Source: Methylotenera_A sp046594885 (GTDB lineage: Bacteria; Pseudomonadota; Gammaproteobacteria; Burkholderiales; Methylophilaceae). Taken from it: DNA of 64,000 nt. The notes beneath the pieces are model-generated. The model was not told the DNA's origin. It ran no database searches and worked only from the letters and a program-made list of their open reading frames with translations. The stretch lies in NCBI GenBank assembly GCA_046594885.1, contig JBKJRD010000014.1, positions 34,272 through 98,271 on the forward strand. The letters are read 5' to 3'. The position numbers and the translations under genes were made by a program. Shown in pieces: positions 33,534-41,914 of the stretch (its first letter is position 1; each line of letters begins with the position of its first letter).

Positions 33534-34451
33534 TTAATTAGCGCTAGCGCTTGTAGCAGGTTTGATCGCAGAAAGTTGGCTAAATTGCACAATATAATTC
33601 TCTAGCCAATTTTGAGCGTGCTGCTTTTGTTTGCTGTCCGTGCTGGCATGCAGCTCAGCAATGGTATTGCAAATATTTTGCTTATGCTGGTCAGCATAAC
33701 GTTGATAATCTGCATTTGGGCTATTAGTTAAGCGCTCAAAACCCGCCTTAATCAATTGCGATTTATCTTCAAAACTAAGCTCGGCACTGGATGATGGACT
33801 TTGCAATAGGCCAATAATGTGTTTGGCATCGTTGTGTCGTCTTAATATTTCAGCATAGCTTAATGCTGGCTTAAATGGAATTTCATTCAGTTTTAGCTTG
33901 AGCATATCTAGTTGAGATTGATTTAGCCTGCCATAGATTTTTTCAGCATAATCTTGCATTTTCTCAAGCCTAACCGCCAATTGTTCTTGCGGCGAATCTT
34001 GCCACCAATCATCTTTCCAATCATTAGCACGATCATCTAATTTGTGTTCAAAATATTGCAATTGTTGATTGCTTAATAAAGGCGCCATTTCAATCATCGT
34101 CGGGATGGATTCTATGCGAATCTGATTAAAACTTGCGCTTAATTCATCTAGCTTTTCACAAACTAAACTAGGCGTTATTTGCGGCTGGCTCAGGCTATTT
34201 TGTATGTCTTGTAGCTGCATAACATAAGTAGGCAATTGCTGTTGACGATGCCAATCATGTAAGCGATGTAAGGCAGGATTTAACGCTGCTTTTTGGGCGC
34301 GCGTAAAATCGAAGTAATGATCTAACCACCAACTTAACGCTTGCGGCGCATTGTTATAGGCGGTTTTAACCAGCGCACAGCTATTGATTGAGCAGGCCAG
34401 CAACAGCACAAAAACCAGTTGAATATAACGCATATGTTTACGACCCGACAT
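33534..34451 (-). CDS. DUF6279 family lipoprotein
   Basis: The precursor has a lipoprotein signal with lipobox SINSC (Cys25 counted from the first ATG; MRYIQLVF seven codons in is an alternative start). The mature protein begins ALVKTAYNNAP-x-LSWWLDHYFDFTRAQ, the conserved DUF6279 opening, and continues as a helical domain of about 270 residues. The function is unknown. It stands alone and converges with the small exported protein gene. Confidence 0.85.
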   Translation of the reverse strand: MSGRKHMRYIQLVFVLLLACSINSCALVKTAYNNAPQALSWWLDHYFDFTRAQKAALNPALHRLHDWHRQQQLPTYVMQLQDIQNSLSQPQITPSLVCEKLDELSASFNQIRIESIPTMIEMAPLLSNQQLQYFEHKLDDRANDWKDDWWQDSPQEQLAVRLEKMQDYAEKIYGRLNQSQLDMLKLKLNEIPFKPALSYAEILRRHNDAKHIIGLLQSPSSSAELSFEDKSQLIKAGFERLTNSPNADYQRYADQHKQNICNTIAELHASTDSKQKQHAQNWLENYIVQFSQLSAIKPATSASAN

Positions 34452-34698
34452 TGTTTAGCTAGTTTAACTGAGTCTAGTTTAATTCAATCTAGCTGAATTA
34501 AGCTTAGTTTGAATACATGCAATGTAAAGCAAGCCAATAATGACACTTTGCATCAAAAAAAGTTATCAATATGCAGCCATTTAAAGGGTTAAGTCGCTTG
34601 CATTAAACGTACTTGAGTTTAGTTTTGCTAAACTATTGCGCGCGATAAGGTTAATATAAGGCCTGTCTATTCTGTTGTGTTTTGGGTGTATTAAAAAA

Positions 34699-36945
34699 AT
34701 GAGCAATAAAATAATGACGCAGTTTTATTCGGGTGAATCCGAAAAAGAAATGGCCAGGCTTTCTGCGTTAAGACGTTATAACCTGTTAGATGCGCAGCCT
34801 AATATTTCGCTAGATATGCTAACAAAATTAGCTGCTAATATGATCGGCACACCAATTGCGCTGATGGATTTGGTAGATGAAAACCGTGTCTGGTCGAAAT
34901 CGCATTTTGGTACCGAAGTCACCGAATATGGCATCAATCTGGGATTTTGTTCATCGCTTATTTTGGGTGATGCGCCTTATATCATTGAAGATGCAAAGTC
35001 TGATCCGCGCACGGCTGATCACCCTTTGGTGATAGAAAGCGGCGTTAGGTTTTATGCAAGCGTGCCACTTAAAACGCATGATGATTTCAATATTGGCACC
35101 TTATGTGTGATTGGCTTTGAACCACGCACTATTTCGGATGCTGAAATACACATGCTGCAAGCGTTAGCGGTGATTGCCATGGAAACCCTTGAGTTTTTAG
35201 CTAAAGACAACCGTACTCATGATATTTTGGATATTGAACAGAAGTTTAAGTTAAAAGAATTGCAAAACCAGCTGATTTTAAATTCAACCATTGAAGGCAT
35301 TCATGTGATTGATTTAAATGGCGTTATTGTAGTAGAAAATTCAGCTGCGGTTAAATTGCTGGGCAGAGAGCAGGGCGATTTACTGGGTCGACATGCGCAT
35401 CAAACATTGCATCATCATCATGCAGATCAATCCGAGTACCCAGTGTCAGATTGCCCAATTTATAAAACATTAAGTGATGCTCAACCACGCAACGTAACAA
35501 GTGAGGTGTTTTGGCGAAAAGATGGTAGTAGCTTTCCTGTTGAATATAGTACCTCGCCTTTGATGGATTTGAATGGCGAATTAAGTGGCGTTACGGTGGT
35601 TTTTAGGGATATTACCGATAGAAAAGCGAACGAAGCTAAAATTCAATATTTGGCCTATTTTGATGCGTTAACTCATCTGCCCAACCGCTCTTTATTTTTA
35701 GATAGACTTGATCAGGCCATTAAAAAATCGCGACGCAATCATACGCATCTGGCATTAATTTATATTGATTTAGATCGCTTTAAAGAAATTAATGACACAT
35801 TGGGACACGATGTGGGCGATCGGCTTTTGCAACAAGCGGCAAATCGCCTGCAAGCTTGTGTGAGAACTAGCGATACAGTTGCCAGATTGGGCGGAGATGA
35901 ATTTACCATCACAGTGGGCGATTTAAGTGAACCAGGATTAGAAAAACAGATTGTGCAGAAAATACTCATCGCATTAGCCGAACCATTTGTGCTAAATAAC
36001 GAAGCGCTTTATTTATCGGCCAGCATTGGCGTTACTGTGTATCCAAATGATGCGTTAACGGGTGAGGATCTGCTTAAAAACGCCGATCAATCGATGTATG
36101 CCGCCAAAAAAGCGGGCCGCAATCGCTATCACTATTTTACCCAATCGATGCAAGAGCAAGCCGATACGCGTTTGCGCCTGATCACTGATTTGCACGATGC
36201 CATCAAAAATAAAGCATTTTTTCTGATGTATCAGCCAATTATGCATCTCGCAACAGGTGCCATTAATAAAGCAGAGGCATTGATTAGATGGCAACATCCC
36301 AAAAAAGGCATTATCAGCCCGTTAGAATTTATTCCAGTGGCAGAAGAGGTTGGTTTGATTAACGAGATTGGGCAGTGGGTATTTGAAGAATCGGTGCGGC
36401 AAGTAAAAAGCCTGCAAGCATTAACCCTGCAACCGTTTCAAATGAGTGTGAACAAGTCACCCGTACAATTTGGCGCAGCTGATTACGTTAACGCTGGCTG
36501 GATTAACCATTTAAAATCGCAAGGTTTAGCAGGCGAAAATATTTGTATAGAAATTACTGAAGGCCTGCTTTTAGATACTTCAAAAGGCATAAAACAAAAA
36601 TTACTGTCTTTTCAGGCAGACGGTATTCAAATTGCTTTAGATGATTTCGGCACAGGCTACTCTTCGCTGTCGTATTTAAACCAGTACGCAATTGACTATA
36701 TTAAAATAGACCGCTCGTTTGTGTGTAATTTAGCGGCAGGATCAAGTGATTATGCGCTGTGCGAGGCGATGATTGCAATGGCGCATAAATTAAATATCAA
36801 AGTCATTGCAGAGGGAATCGAAACCGAATCTCAATTAAGGTTATTAACCGAGGCAGGTTGTGATTATGGTCAGGGTTACTATTTATCGAAACCTTTAAAC
36901 CAAAAAGACTTTCAGTTATTTCTCGCTGAAAGGCAAAAATTATAA
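34699..36945 (+). CDS. GAF-PAS-GGDEF-EAL c-di-GMP signalling protein
   Basis: I start at ATG 34699 (MSNKIMTQ; 748 aa), because the open frame upstream begins only at a TTG. The order is GAF (about 30-165), PAS (about 190-305), GGDEF (about 315-475) and EAL (about 490-740). GGDEF is intact, and an RTSD inhibitory site lies five residues before it. The EAL domain keeps AEALIRW, the Glu of EITEGLL, DDFGTGYSSL, IDRSFV and AEGIET, so it looks able to cleave c-di-GMP. The enzyme may therefore both make and degrade c-di-GMP under sensory control. There is no TM segment, so it is cytosolic. Confidence 0.92.
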   Translation: MSNKIMTQFYSGESEKEMARLSALRRYNLLDAQPNISLDMLTKLAANMIGTPIALMDLVDENRVWSKSHFGTEVTEYGINLGFCSSLILGDAPYIIEDAKSDPRTADHPLVIESGVRFYASVPLKTHDDFNIGTLCVIGFEPRTISDAEIHMLQALAVIAMETLEFLAKDNRTHDILDIEQKFKLKELQNQLILNSTIEGIHVIDLNGVIVVENSAAVKLLGREQGDLLGRHAHQTLHHHHADQSEYPVSDCPIYKTLSDAQPRNVTSEVFWRKDGSSFPVEYSTSPLMDLNGELSGVTVVFRDITDRKANEAKIQYLAYFDALTHLPNRSLFLDRLDQAIKKSRRNHTHLALIYIDLDRFKEINDTLGHDVGDRLLQQAANRLQACVRTSDTVARLGGDEFTITVGDLSEPGLEKQIVQKILIALAEPFVLNNEALYLSASIGVTVYPNDALTGEDLLKNADQSMYAAKKAGRNRYHYFTQSMQEQADTRLRLITDLHDAIKNKAFFLMYQPIMHLATGAINKAEALIRWQHPKKGIISPLEFIPVAEEVGLINEIGQWVFEESVRQVKSLQALTLQPFQMSVNKSPVQFGAADYVNAGWINHLKSQGLAGENICIEITEGLLLDTSKGIKQKLLSFQADGIQIALDDFGTGYSSLSYLNQYAIDYIKIDRSFVCNLAAGSSDYALCEAMIAMAHKLNIKVIAEGIETESQLRLLTEAGCDYGQGYYLSKPLNQKDFQLFLAERQKL

Positions 36946-37067
36946 TGTTGCCTGAATTACGACTTTTAATTAGCTGTAGTTTAGCAATTGCCTTTTTTTG
37001 CTTGCCCTGGCGGGCAGTGATGGCCAAAATGATGGCAACCAGTCAATGCAAAAACGATCAAAAGTAA
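36945..37067 (+). CDS. possible small signal-peptide-like ORF, 40 aa
   Basis: Its ATG overlaps the stop codon of the c-di-GMP protein (TAATG), an arrangement that allows translational coupling. The product opens MLPELRLLISCSLAIAFFCLP, a hydrophobic segment, then WRAVMAKMMATSQCKNDQK. No family is recognised and the frame could be accidental. It fills part of the 297-bp gap before the AI-2E permease gene, in which I see nothing else. Confidence 0.3.
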   Translation: MLPELRLLISCSLAIAFFCLPWRAVMAKMMATSQCKNDQK

Positions 37068-37242
37068 AACTAGAATTGATATTTTTTTCATCATTATAGT
37101 TTATCATTAGTTTAAGGCAAAGTTATATTAAATTTGGCATTAAATAATTCAATAATGATATAAAAATATGTCTTCTAACGTATTTAAATCATATAAAATT
37201 TAGTGGTAAATACTTACGTTCCGTTAAAACAGGAAAACAATT

Positions 37243-38406
37243 GTGGAAACCTCTGTGGATAGCAATTTAAATACCATCAACACGGAGTTAGAAAACAATG
37301 TTTTGCCCAGCAACGATGCATTACAGGTCAGGAATGTTGCTTTGGTTATTATCTCAACCATTCTAGTCATTTATGCATTGCAGTGGGCTCAAAGTTTTAT
37401 CATCACAATGTTGCTGGGTGTGCTTCTAGCCTATGCATTAAATCCACTTGTATTACATCTCGAAAATATAAAAGTTAACCGAGTAATTGGTTCAACAATT
37501 GTTATTCTGGCGTTGATCGCTAGTATAGCTTTCTCTGCCTATGCATTGCGTGGGCAAGTGCAATCAATTATCTCAAGTTTGCCAGAAGCTGCAACCAAAC
37601 TCACCTCTTCATTTATCAGTAAGCGTGGCCAACCATTAACCAATATGCAAAAAATGCAGATGGCTGCAACTCAGGTCGAATCTGCTGCTAGTTCAGCCGA
37701 AGAAAATATACCGACTAAAAAGAAACCCACTATGCGAGTCATTGTTGAGGAACCTAAATTTAATATCAGTGATTTTCTTTGGCGTGGATATTTAGGCGTA
37801 TTTGGCTTTTTAGCGGAAACAATTACGATGATATTTCTTGCGTATTTTCTGCTCCTGTCAGGAAATATATTCAAACGTAAATTAGTCAATATTACTGCGC
37901 CAACATTAACGCGTAAAAAAATTACGGTCAACATATTGGATGATATTGGTATATCAATTCAACGCTATTTAATGATGTTGGTCATCACCAATGTTATCGT
38001 TGGTATAGTTTCCTGGATAGCGTATAGATTGATCGGTTTAGAAAATGCAGGCGCTTGGGGATTTTTTTCAGGCTTCATGCATATTATTCCCTATTTTGGG
38101 CCAGTTGCGACTGCAGCTGTAACTGGTATGGCGGCTTACATGCAATTCAATTCAATTTTCATGGCGCTAATGGTTGCAGGTGCATCCATATTAATTTCGA
38201 CTATTATTGGGGTATTTGTCACAACCTGGATGACTGGTCGTATTGCGAAAATGAATTCAGCAGCAGTTTTTATATCGCTCATCTTTTTTTCATGGTTATG
38301 GGGACTCTGGGGCATGTTGCTTGGAATACCTGTCATCTTCATTTTAAAAGTAGTATGCGAACGAATTGATCATTTGCAACCGATAGCCGAACTACTAGGT
38401 GAATGA
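37243..38406 (+). CDS. AI-2E family transporter (permease)
   Basis: The 387-aa protein starts at GTG with AGGAAAAC upstream. It has about seven or eight TM segments in the family arrangement: an N-terminal pair, a long cytosolic loop (about residues 105-185), and a C-terminal block with the conserved IPYFGPVATAAVTG and SWLWGLWGMLLGIP segments. Relatives such as TqsA export autoinducer-2; others exchange ions. The substrate here cannot be told. It stands alone. Confidence 0.9.
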   Translation: METSVDSNLNTINTELENNVLPSNDALQVRNVALVIISTILVIYALQWAQSFIITMLLGVLLAYALNPLVLHLENIKVNRVIGSTIVILALIASIAFSAYALRGQVQSIISSLPEAATKLTSSFISKRGQPLTNMQKMQMAATQVESAASSAEENIPTKKKPTMRVIVEEPKFNISDFLWRGYLGVFGFLAETITMIFLAYFLLLSGNIFKRKLVNITAPTLTRKKITVNILDDIGISIQRYLMMLVITNVIVGIVSWIAYRLIGLENAGAWGFFSGFMHIIPYFGPVATAAVTGMAAYMQFNSIFMALMVAGASILISTIIGVFVTTWMTGRIAKMNSAAVFISLIFFSWLWGLWGMLLGIPVIFILKVVCERIDHLQPIAELLGE

Positions 38407-38749
38407 GGTTAACAAGATGATGCTAATTTTCGCAATTTTTGCTGTTAGACTTAACGTTGAAAAGACACGAATAACTGATGTGATGTGTTAAGAGCTCCTT
38501 GCCTATCAGTCAATTAAATAAAATCCTACCGAGGCTAATATATAACAAGTATCAGAAACATTAGCTGTTGAAAATAAGGTGCACTTATTATTGTAATATG
38601 AGCTTGCTGAGTGGGTTAAACCTTATGAAATGTTAAAGCTGCGTATGTTGGATAATTTGCGATGTCAGCCTAAGTTTGATAAAAGGCATGGTATTTTATA
38701 AGCAATAGGCCACTTTGGTAAGTGGCCCTATTTAACTCAAGTACAAAAA
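38407..38749. other. 343-bp intergenic stretch
   Basis: No convincing gene is visible. A 34-codon open frame without start (about 38602-38700, ending KRHGIL) has unbiased composition and could be a decayed gene. The right end holds the terminator hairpin at 38705-38732. Confidence 0.45.
38705..38732. terminator. hairpin terminator of the glycine-zipper stress gene
   Basis: GGCCACTT-TGGT-AAGTGGCC is a perfect 8-bp stem, extended by AATA/TATT on the outside. It lies 18 bp after the stop codon of the minus-strand gene at 38750 and may also stop readthrough from the plus strand. Confidence 0.7.
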
Positions 38750-39262
38750 CTATCCGTAGATATGTTGACCATTGTTAGAGGTCCAATCACTTTTGAATCT
38801 ATCTCTGTCTTCATCCGTTTTAGAGTTAACACCAATCACTATTCCACCATCTTTTAAGCCAGTTTCATATTCTTTCAAAGTGTCTTCTGGGATGGCCCAT
38901 CCAACTAAAGCACCAATTAAACCAGCACTCACGCCTCCAGCCCCAGCACCTGCAATAGCTGCTGCAACAGGGCCAGCAACAACTAGGCCTAATCCAGGTA
39001 ACACCAATACAGTACCTACCGCTGCAACGGCCGCCGCAATAGCACCCACTGTTGCACCAATTGCACCGCCAATCGCTGCGCCCTCAGCTGATTTGTTACC
39101 AACTTCAGTCTCAAGCGTTGTATTTTTGCCATAATAGCGCTCACGTGTTTCTTCACTCATAATGACATCGATGTCGTTCCTACTATATCCTGAATCTAGG
39201 GCTGATTTATAAGCGCGCTCCGCACTATCTTGATCATTAAACAAACCTGTTACTGTAGCCAT
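38750..39262 (-). CDS. glycine-zipper stress protein with YflT-like N-terminus, 170 aa
   Basis: Residues 1-45 (VTGLFNDQDSAERAYKSALDSGYSRNDIDVIM) form the alpha/beta start seen in heat-induced general stress proteins of the YflT type. Residues about 58-125 are an Ala/Gly zipper that can insert into membranes (GAAIGGAIGATVGAIAAAVAAV and following). The C-terminal part (IPEDTLKEYETGLKDGGIVIGV) is typical of this uncharacterised family. There is no signal peptide. A good GGGAAAAAATT leader precedes the ATG on the minus strand. Confidence 0.78.
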   Translation of the reverse strand: MATVTGLFNDQDSAERAYKSALDSGYSRNDIDVIMSEETRERYYGKNTTLETEVGNKSAEGAAIGGAIGATVGAIAAAVAAVGTVLVLPGLGLVVAGPVAAAIAGAGAGGVSAGLIGALVGWAIPEDTLKEYETGLKDGGIVIGVNSKTDEDRDRFKSDWTSNNGQHIYG

Positions 39263-39493
39263 AATTTTTTCCCTTAAATATTTTATACAGGAAAATCCTG
39301 TTAACTCAATATTAAGATAATCTTTGATTGTGAAATGTGAGTTGAATGCGCATAATGTTGTAGGAATTGGCTTAGCAATCTGCGCTTCAAATTATCGAAA
39401 GCTGCTAAGCAATCGTATGCATAACCATCTTTAATCAATTTTTAATCTAAATGTTTTATCTAAAGCCAGATTAATCACTATGAAAATGAATAA

Positions 39494-40777
39494 ATGAATT
39501 TTTTCAAAAAAAACATCAAGATAATTTTAATTACAGTCATTATTACTATTATATCCATTCTAATTTTCATGAATTTTGTGACGGGTGAGAAAGAAATAGA
39601 ACGTATTCTTCATCAACATTATTCAATTAAAGATCAACAGTTTTCTAGGTCAGTCAGTGCTTTATTGGGCCCTGCATTTATCGAAAATAATCAAGTTAAA
39701 GTGCTCATCAATGGTGATGAAATTTTTTCAGACATGCTGCAAGCAATTCGAGGCGCAGAAAAAACAATTACTTTCGAAACTTTTATTTATTGGGGAGATA
39801 GCATAGGAGAGGAATTTGCCAGTGCGCTAACTGAGCGTGCGCGAGCGGGCGTCAAAGTGCATATTTTGTTAGATTGGCTTGGTAGTGTCAAAATGGAACA
39901 AAAACAATTAGATAAAATGAGAGAGGCAGGCGTTGAAATTCAACGCTATCACAAACCGCATTGGAGTCATTTAGCAAGATTAAATAACAGAACACATCGG
40001 AAATTACTGATTATCGATGGACAAATCGGATTTACGGGTGGGGTAGGCATTGCTGATCAATGGCGTGGTAATGCAAAAAATCCTAACGAGTGGCGTGACA
40101 CCCACTTTCACGTAACAGGTCCTGTAGTGGGTCAAATGCAGGCAGTTTTCATGGATAACTGGATAAAATCTAATGGCAATGTTTTACATGATGAAAAATA
40201 TTTTCCAGCATTAAAAAAAACGGGCGACATGTCTGCACAAATGTTTAGCAGCTCTCCTAGTGGCGGTGGTGATTCAATGGTGCTGATGTATTTAATGGCC
40301 ATAACCGCTGCTCAAGAATCCATTGATTTATCAAGTGCTTATTTTGTGCCGGGTGAGCTTCTAACAAAAGCACTGATTGCTGCTTCTAAAAGAGGAGTCA
40401 AAATTCGCATCATTACACCAGGCGAGCACATTGATACAGAATTAGTCCGTAAAGCATCGCGTTCTGGTTGGGGCGAAATGCTTAAAGCCAATATACAGAT
40501 TGCTGAATATTCACCAACCATGTATCACTGCAAAGTGATTATCATTGATCATTTAATGGTTTCGGTGGGGTCTACTAATTTTGATAACCGGTCTTTTAGA
40601 TTAAATGACGAAGCAAATTTAAATGTGCTAAGTCCAGAATTTGCCCAATATCAAACCAAGATTTTTGAATCAGATTGGACTAAAACCGCCGAAATCACTT
40701 ATGAACAATGGTTAAATAGACCACTTCAAGAAAAAGTATTAGAAAAAATCTCTAGCATTTTTAATTCACAACTTTAA
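39494..40777 (+). CDS. phospholipase D-type cardiolipin synthase
   Basis: The 427-aa protein has one N-terminal TM helix (residues about 8-27) and two HKD motifs, HRKLLIIDG (His168) and HCKVIIIDH (His345), followed by GGVGI and GSTNFDNRSF. It joins phosphatidylglycerol-type lipids to form cardiolipin. A single TM anchor and this length put it near the YmdC/ClsC-like and environmental Cls proteins. It is the third PLD-family gene in the window and sits beside a glycine-zipper stress gene. Confidence 0.88.
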   Translation: MNFFKKNIKIILITVIITIISILIFMNFVTGEKEIERILHQHYSIKDQQFSRSVSALLGPAFIENNQVKVLINGDEIFSDMLQAIRGAEKTITFETFIYWGDSIGEEFASALTERARAGVKVHILLDWLGSVKMEQKQLDKMREAGVEIQRYHKPHWSHLARLNNRTHRKLLIIDGQIGFTGGVGIADQWRGNAKNPNEWRDTHFHVTGPVVGQMQAVFMDNWIKSNGNVLHDEKYFPALKKTGDMSAQMFSSSPSGGGDSMVLMYLMAITAAQESIDLSSAYFVPGELLTKALIAASKRGVKIRIITPGEHIDTELVRKASRSGWGEMLKANIQIAEYSPTMYHCKVIIIDHLMVSVGSTNFDNRSFRLNDEANLNVLSPEFAQYQTKIFESDWTKTAEITYEQWLNRPLQEKVLEKISSIFNSQL

Positions 40778-41117
40778 ATATAATAATGTAGATTATGAAA
40801 AATTGTTTGTACTCTTTGCTACCAGCAGTCTTACATAGGACCACAATTCATTTAAATATTATGTGTATTCAGCTATTTCCCAAGTTTTTGTTTAAAATTA
40901 GGATTAAAGGTAAGATTTAGACTGGTGTAAAGGTGTTTCAAGTCAATGCAATTGAATAAAAAAAGGATTAGCGATTAAGCTAATCCTTTGTTTTATATGG
41001 TGCGCACAAGATGAAAGTGCTGGGCAATGGCAAGAATCAATATTAATTCTTTAATGTCTTAAGAATATCTTAGCTATTCGCGATTCATTTCGACTTGATC
41101 GCAAGACTTTTAAGCCA
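40778..41117. other. 340-bp intergenic stretch
   Basis: The only clear element is the strong terminator at 40962-40994. A 41-codon frame at 40795-40920 (MKNCLYSLLPAVLHR...) has no ribosome binding site and is probably accidental. Confidence 0.5.
40962..40994 (+). terminator. Rho-independent terminator
   Basis: AAAGGATTAGC and GCTAATCCTTT form a perfect 11-bp stem around GATTAA, followed by GTTTT. It lies 185 bp after the cardiolipin synthase gene and probably ends that transcript. Confidence 0.8.
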
Positions 41118-41351
41118 CTATTTAGTTGTTCCACCAGTTCCTGTACCAGCACCGCTTGTCGCATTACCTGTACCAGAGCTATCTGTTTCCGTGCCGCCGG
41201 TTCCTGTACCAGCACCGCTGCCAGCCTTGCTTGTGCCAGCAGCATTTGAATTACTACTGCCAGCTTTATTATCAGGTGTCATCGTCGAACATCCTACGAA
41301 GAAAACAACGCTCAATAATGCTAGTACTTTCCATGCATTAAACTTTTCCAT
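41118..41351 (-). CDS. repeat-rich small lipoprotein, 77 aa
   Basis: A lipoprotein signal ends in lipobox FVGC (Cys21). The mature part is a low-complexity Gly/Thr/Ser/Ala tract with two copies of SGAGTGTGGT, mirrored in the DNA as a duplicated roughly 20-bp unit. No fold is expected. Such short lipoproteins may act as envelope spacers, but the role is unknown. A relative of the palindromic motif (41419-41436) lies 68 bp upstream, and GGAATTTAAT precedes the start. Confidence 0.7.
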   Translation of the reverse strand: MEKFNAWKVLALLSVVFFVGCSTMTPDNKAGSSNSNAAGTSKAGSGAGTGTGGTETDSSGTGNATSGAGTGTGGTTK

Positions 41352-41418
41352 GATTAAATTCCTTTTATTTATTAAAAATAATTGTACTTTTTCACATTAT
41401 TGGAAAATGTTTTCTTAG

Positions 41419-41436
41419 TCTGTTCGATGGAACACA
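41419..41436 (-). promoter_or_regulatory. diverged copy of the palindromic operator-like motif (upstream of the lipoprotein gene)
   Basis: On the minus strand the site reads TGTGTTCCATCGAACAGA. It contains the perfect palindrome TGTTC-CATC-GAACA and ends in CGAACAGA, close to the CGTACAGA of copies 1 and 3. It lies 68 bp before the lipoprotein start. The core differs from the other copies, so membership is tentative. Confidence 0.4.
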
Positions 41437-41490
41437 TATAGAATTTTGGAGATCTAATTGTTGCCCAGATACGTCATTTACGTATTAAAT

Positions 41491-41528
41491 AAATAAGGCT
41501 GAAACCTTTATGGAATCAGCCTTATTTT
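41491..41528. terminator. terminator behind tRNA-Arg
   Basis: AAATAAGGCTGA and TCAGCCTTATTT form a perfect 12-bp stem 5 bp beyond the 3' end of tRNA-Arg in its direction of transcription. T-rich flanks lie on both sides, so it can act in both directions. Confidence 0.8.
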
Positions 41529-41532
41529 TGAT

Positions 41533-41609
41533 TGGTGCGCCCAAAGAGATTCGAACTCCTGACCCCTTGGTTCGTAGCCAAGTACTCTATCCAGCTGAGC
41601 TATGGGCGC
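41533..41609 (-). tRNA. tRNA-Arg(ACG)
   Basis: The minus strand gives a full cloverleaf: acceptor GCGCCCA/TGGGCGC, D arm with AGCTCAGCTGGATAGAGT, anticodon loop CTACGAA (anticodon ACG), T arm with GTTCGAATC, and encoded CCA. The ACG anticodon is normally edited to ICG and reads CGU/CGC/CGA. Confidence 0.97.
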
Positions 41610-41701
41610 ATTTGACTTAACTCAAATTATTAAGCTGTGCATTATACGTGATAGTGCTTACTTCTTAAACATTAAACTATCAATTTATGTCACTTAAATA
41701 T

Positions 41702-41795
41702 TGGCGGAGAGCGAGGGATTCGAACCCTCGATACAGATTTAAGCCCGTATGCTTCCTTAGCAGGGAAGTGCCTTCGACCACTCGGCCAGCTCTCC
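41702..41795 (-). tRNA. tRNA-Ser(GCT)
   Basis: The minus strand gives a 94-nt class II tRNA: acceptor GGAGAGC/GCTCTCC, anticodon loop CTGCTAA (anticodon GCT, reading AGU/AGC), a long variable arm and CCA at the end. It lies between lysC and tRNA-Arg on the same strand. Confidence 0.97.
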
Positions 41796-41914
41796 GTTTA
41801 TGACTATTTCGCTATCATTCATGTTGCTGAATTAAGGGCGCGATGTTACTGGAAATCACCTTAAAAATCAATTAAAAGTCGGGCAATACAGTGCTTAATA
41901 ACTGATTTATATTT

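Noticed and set aside
39494..40777. PLD-family protein as a nuclease
   Set aside because: Two HKD motifs in a 427-aa chain with a TM anchor fit cardiolipin synthases; PLD nucleases such as Nuc have a single HKD motif and are about 170-180 aa.
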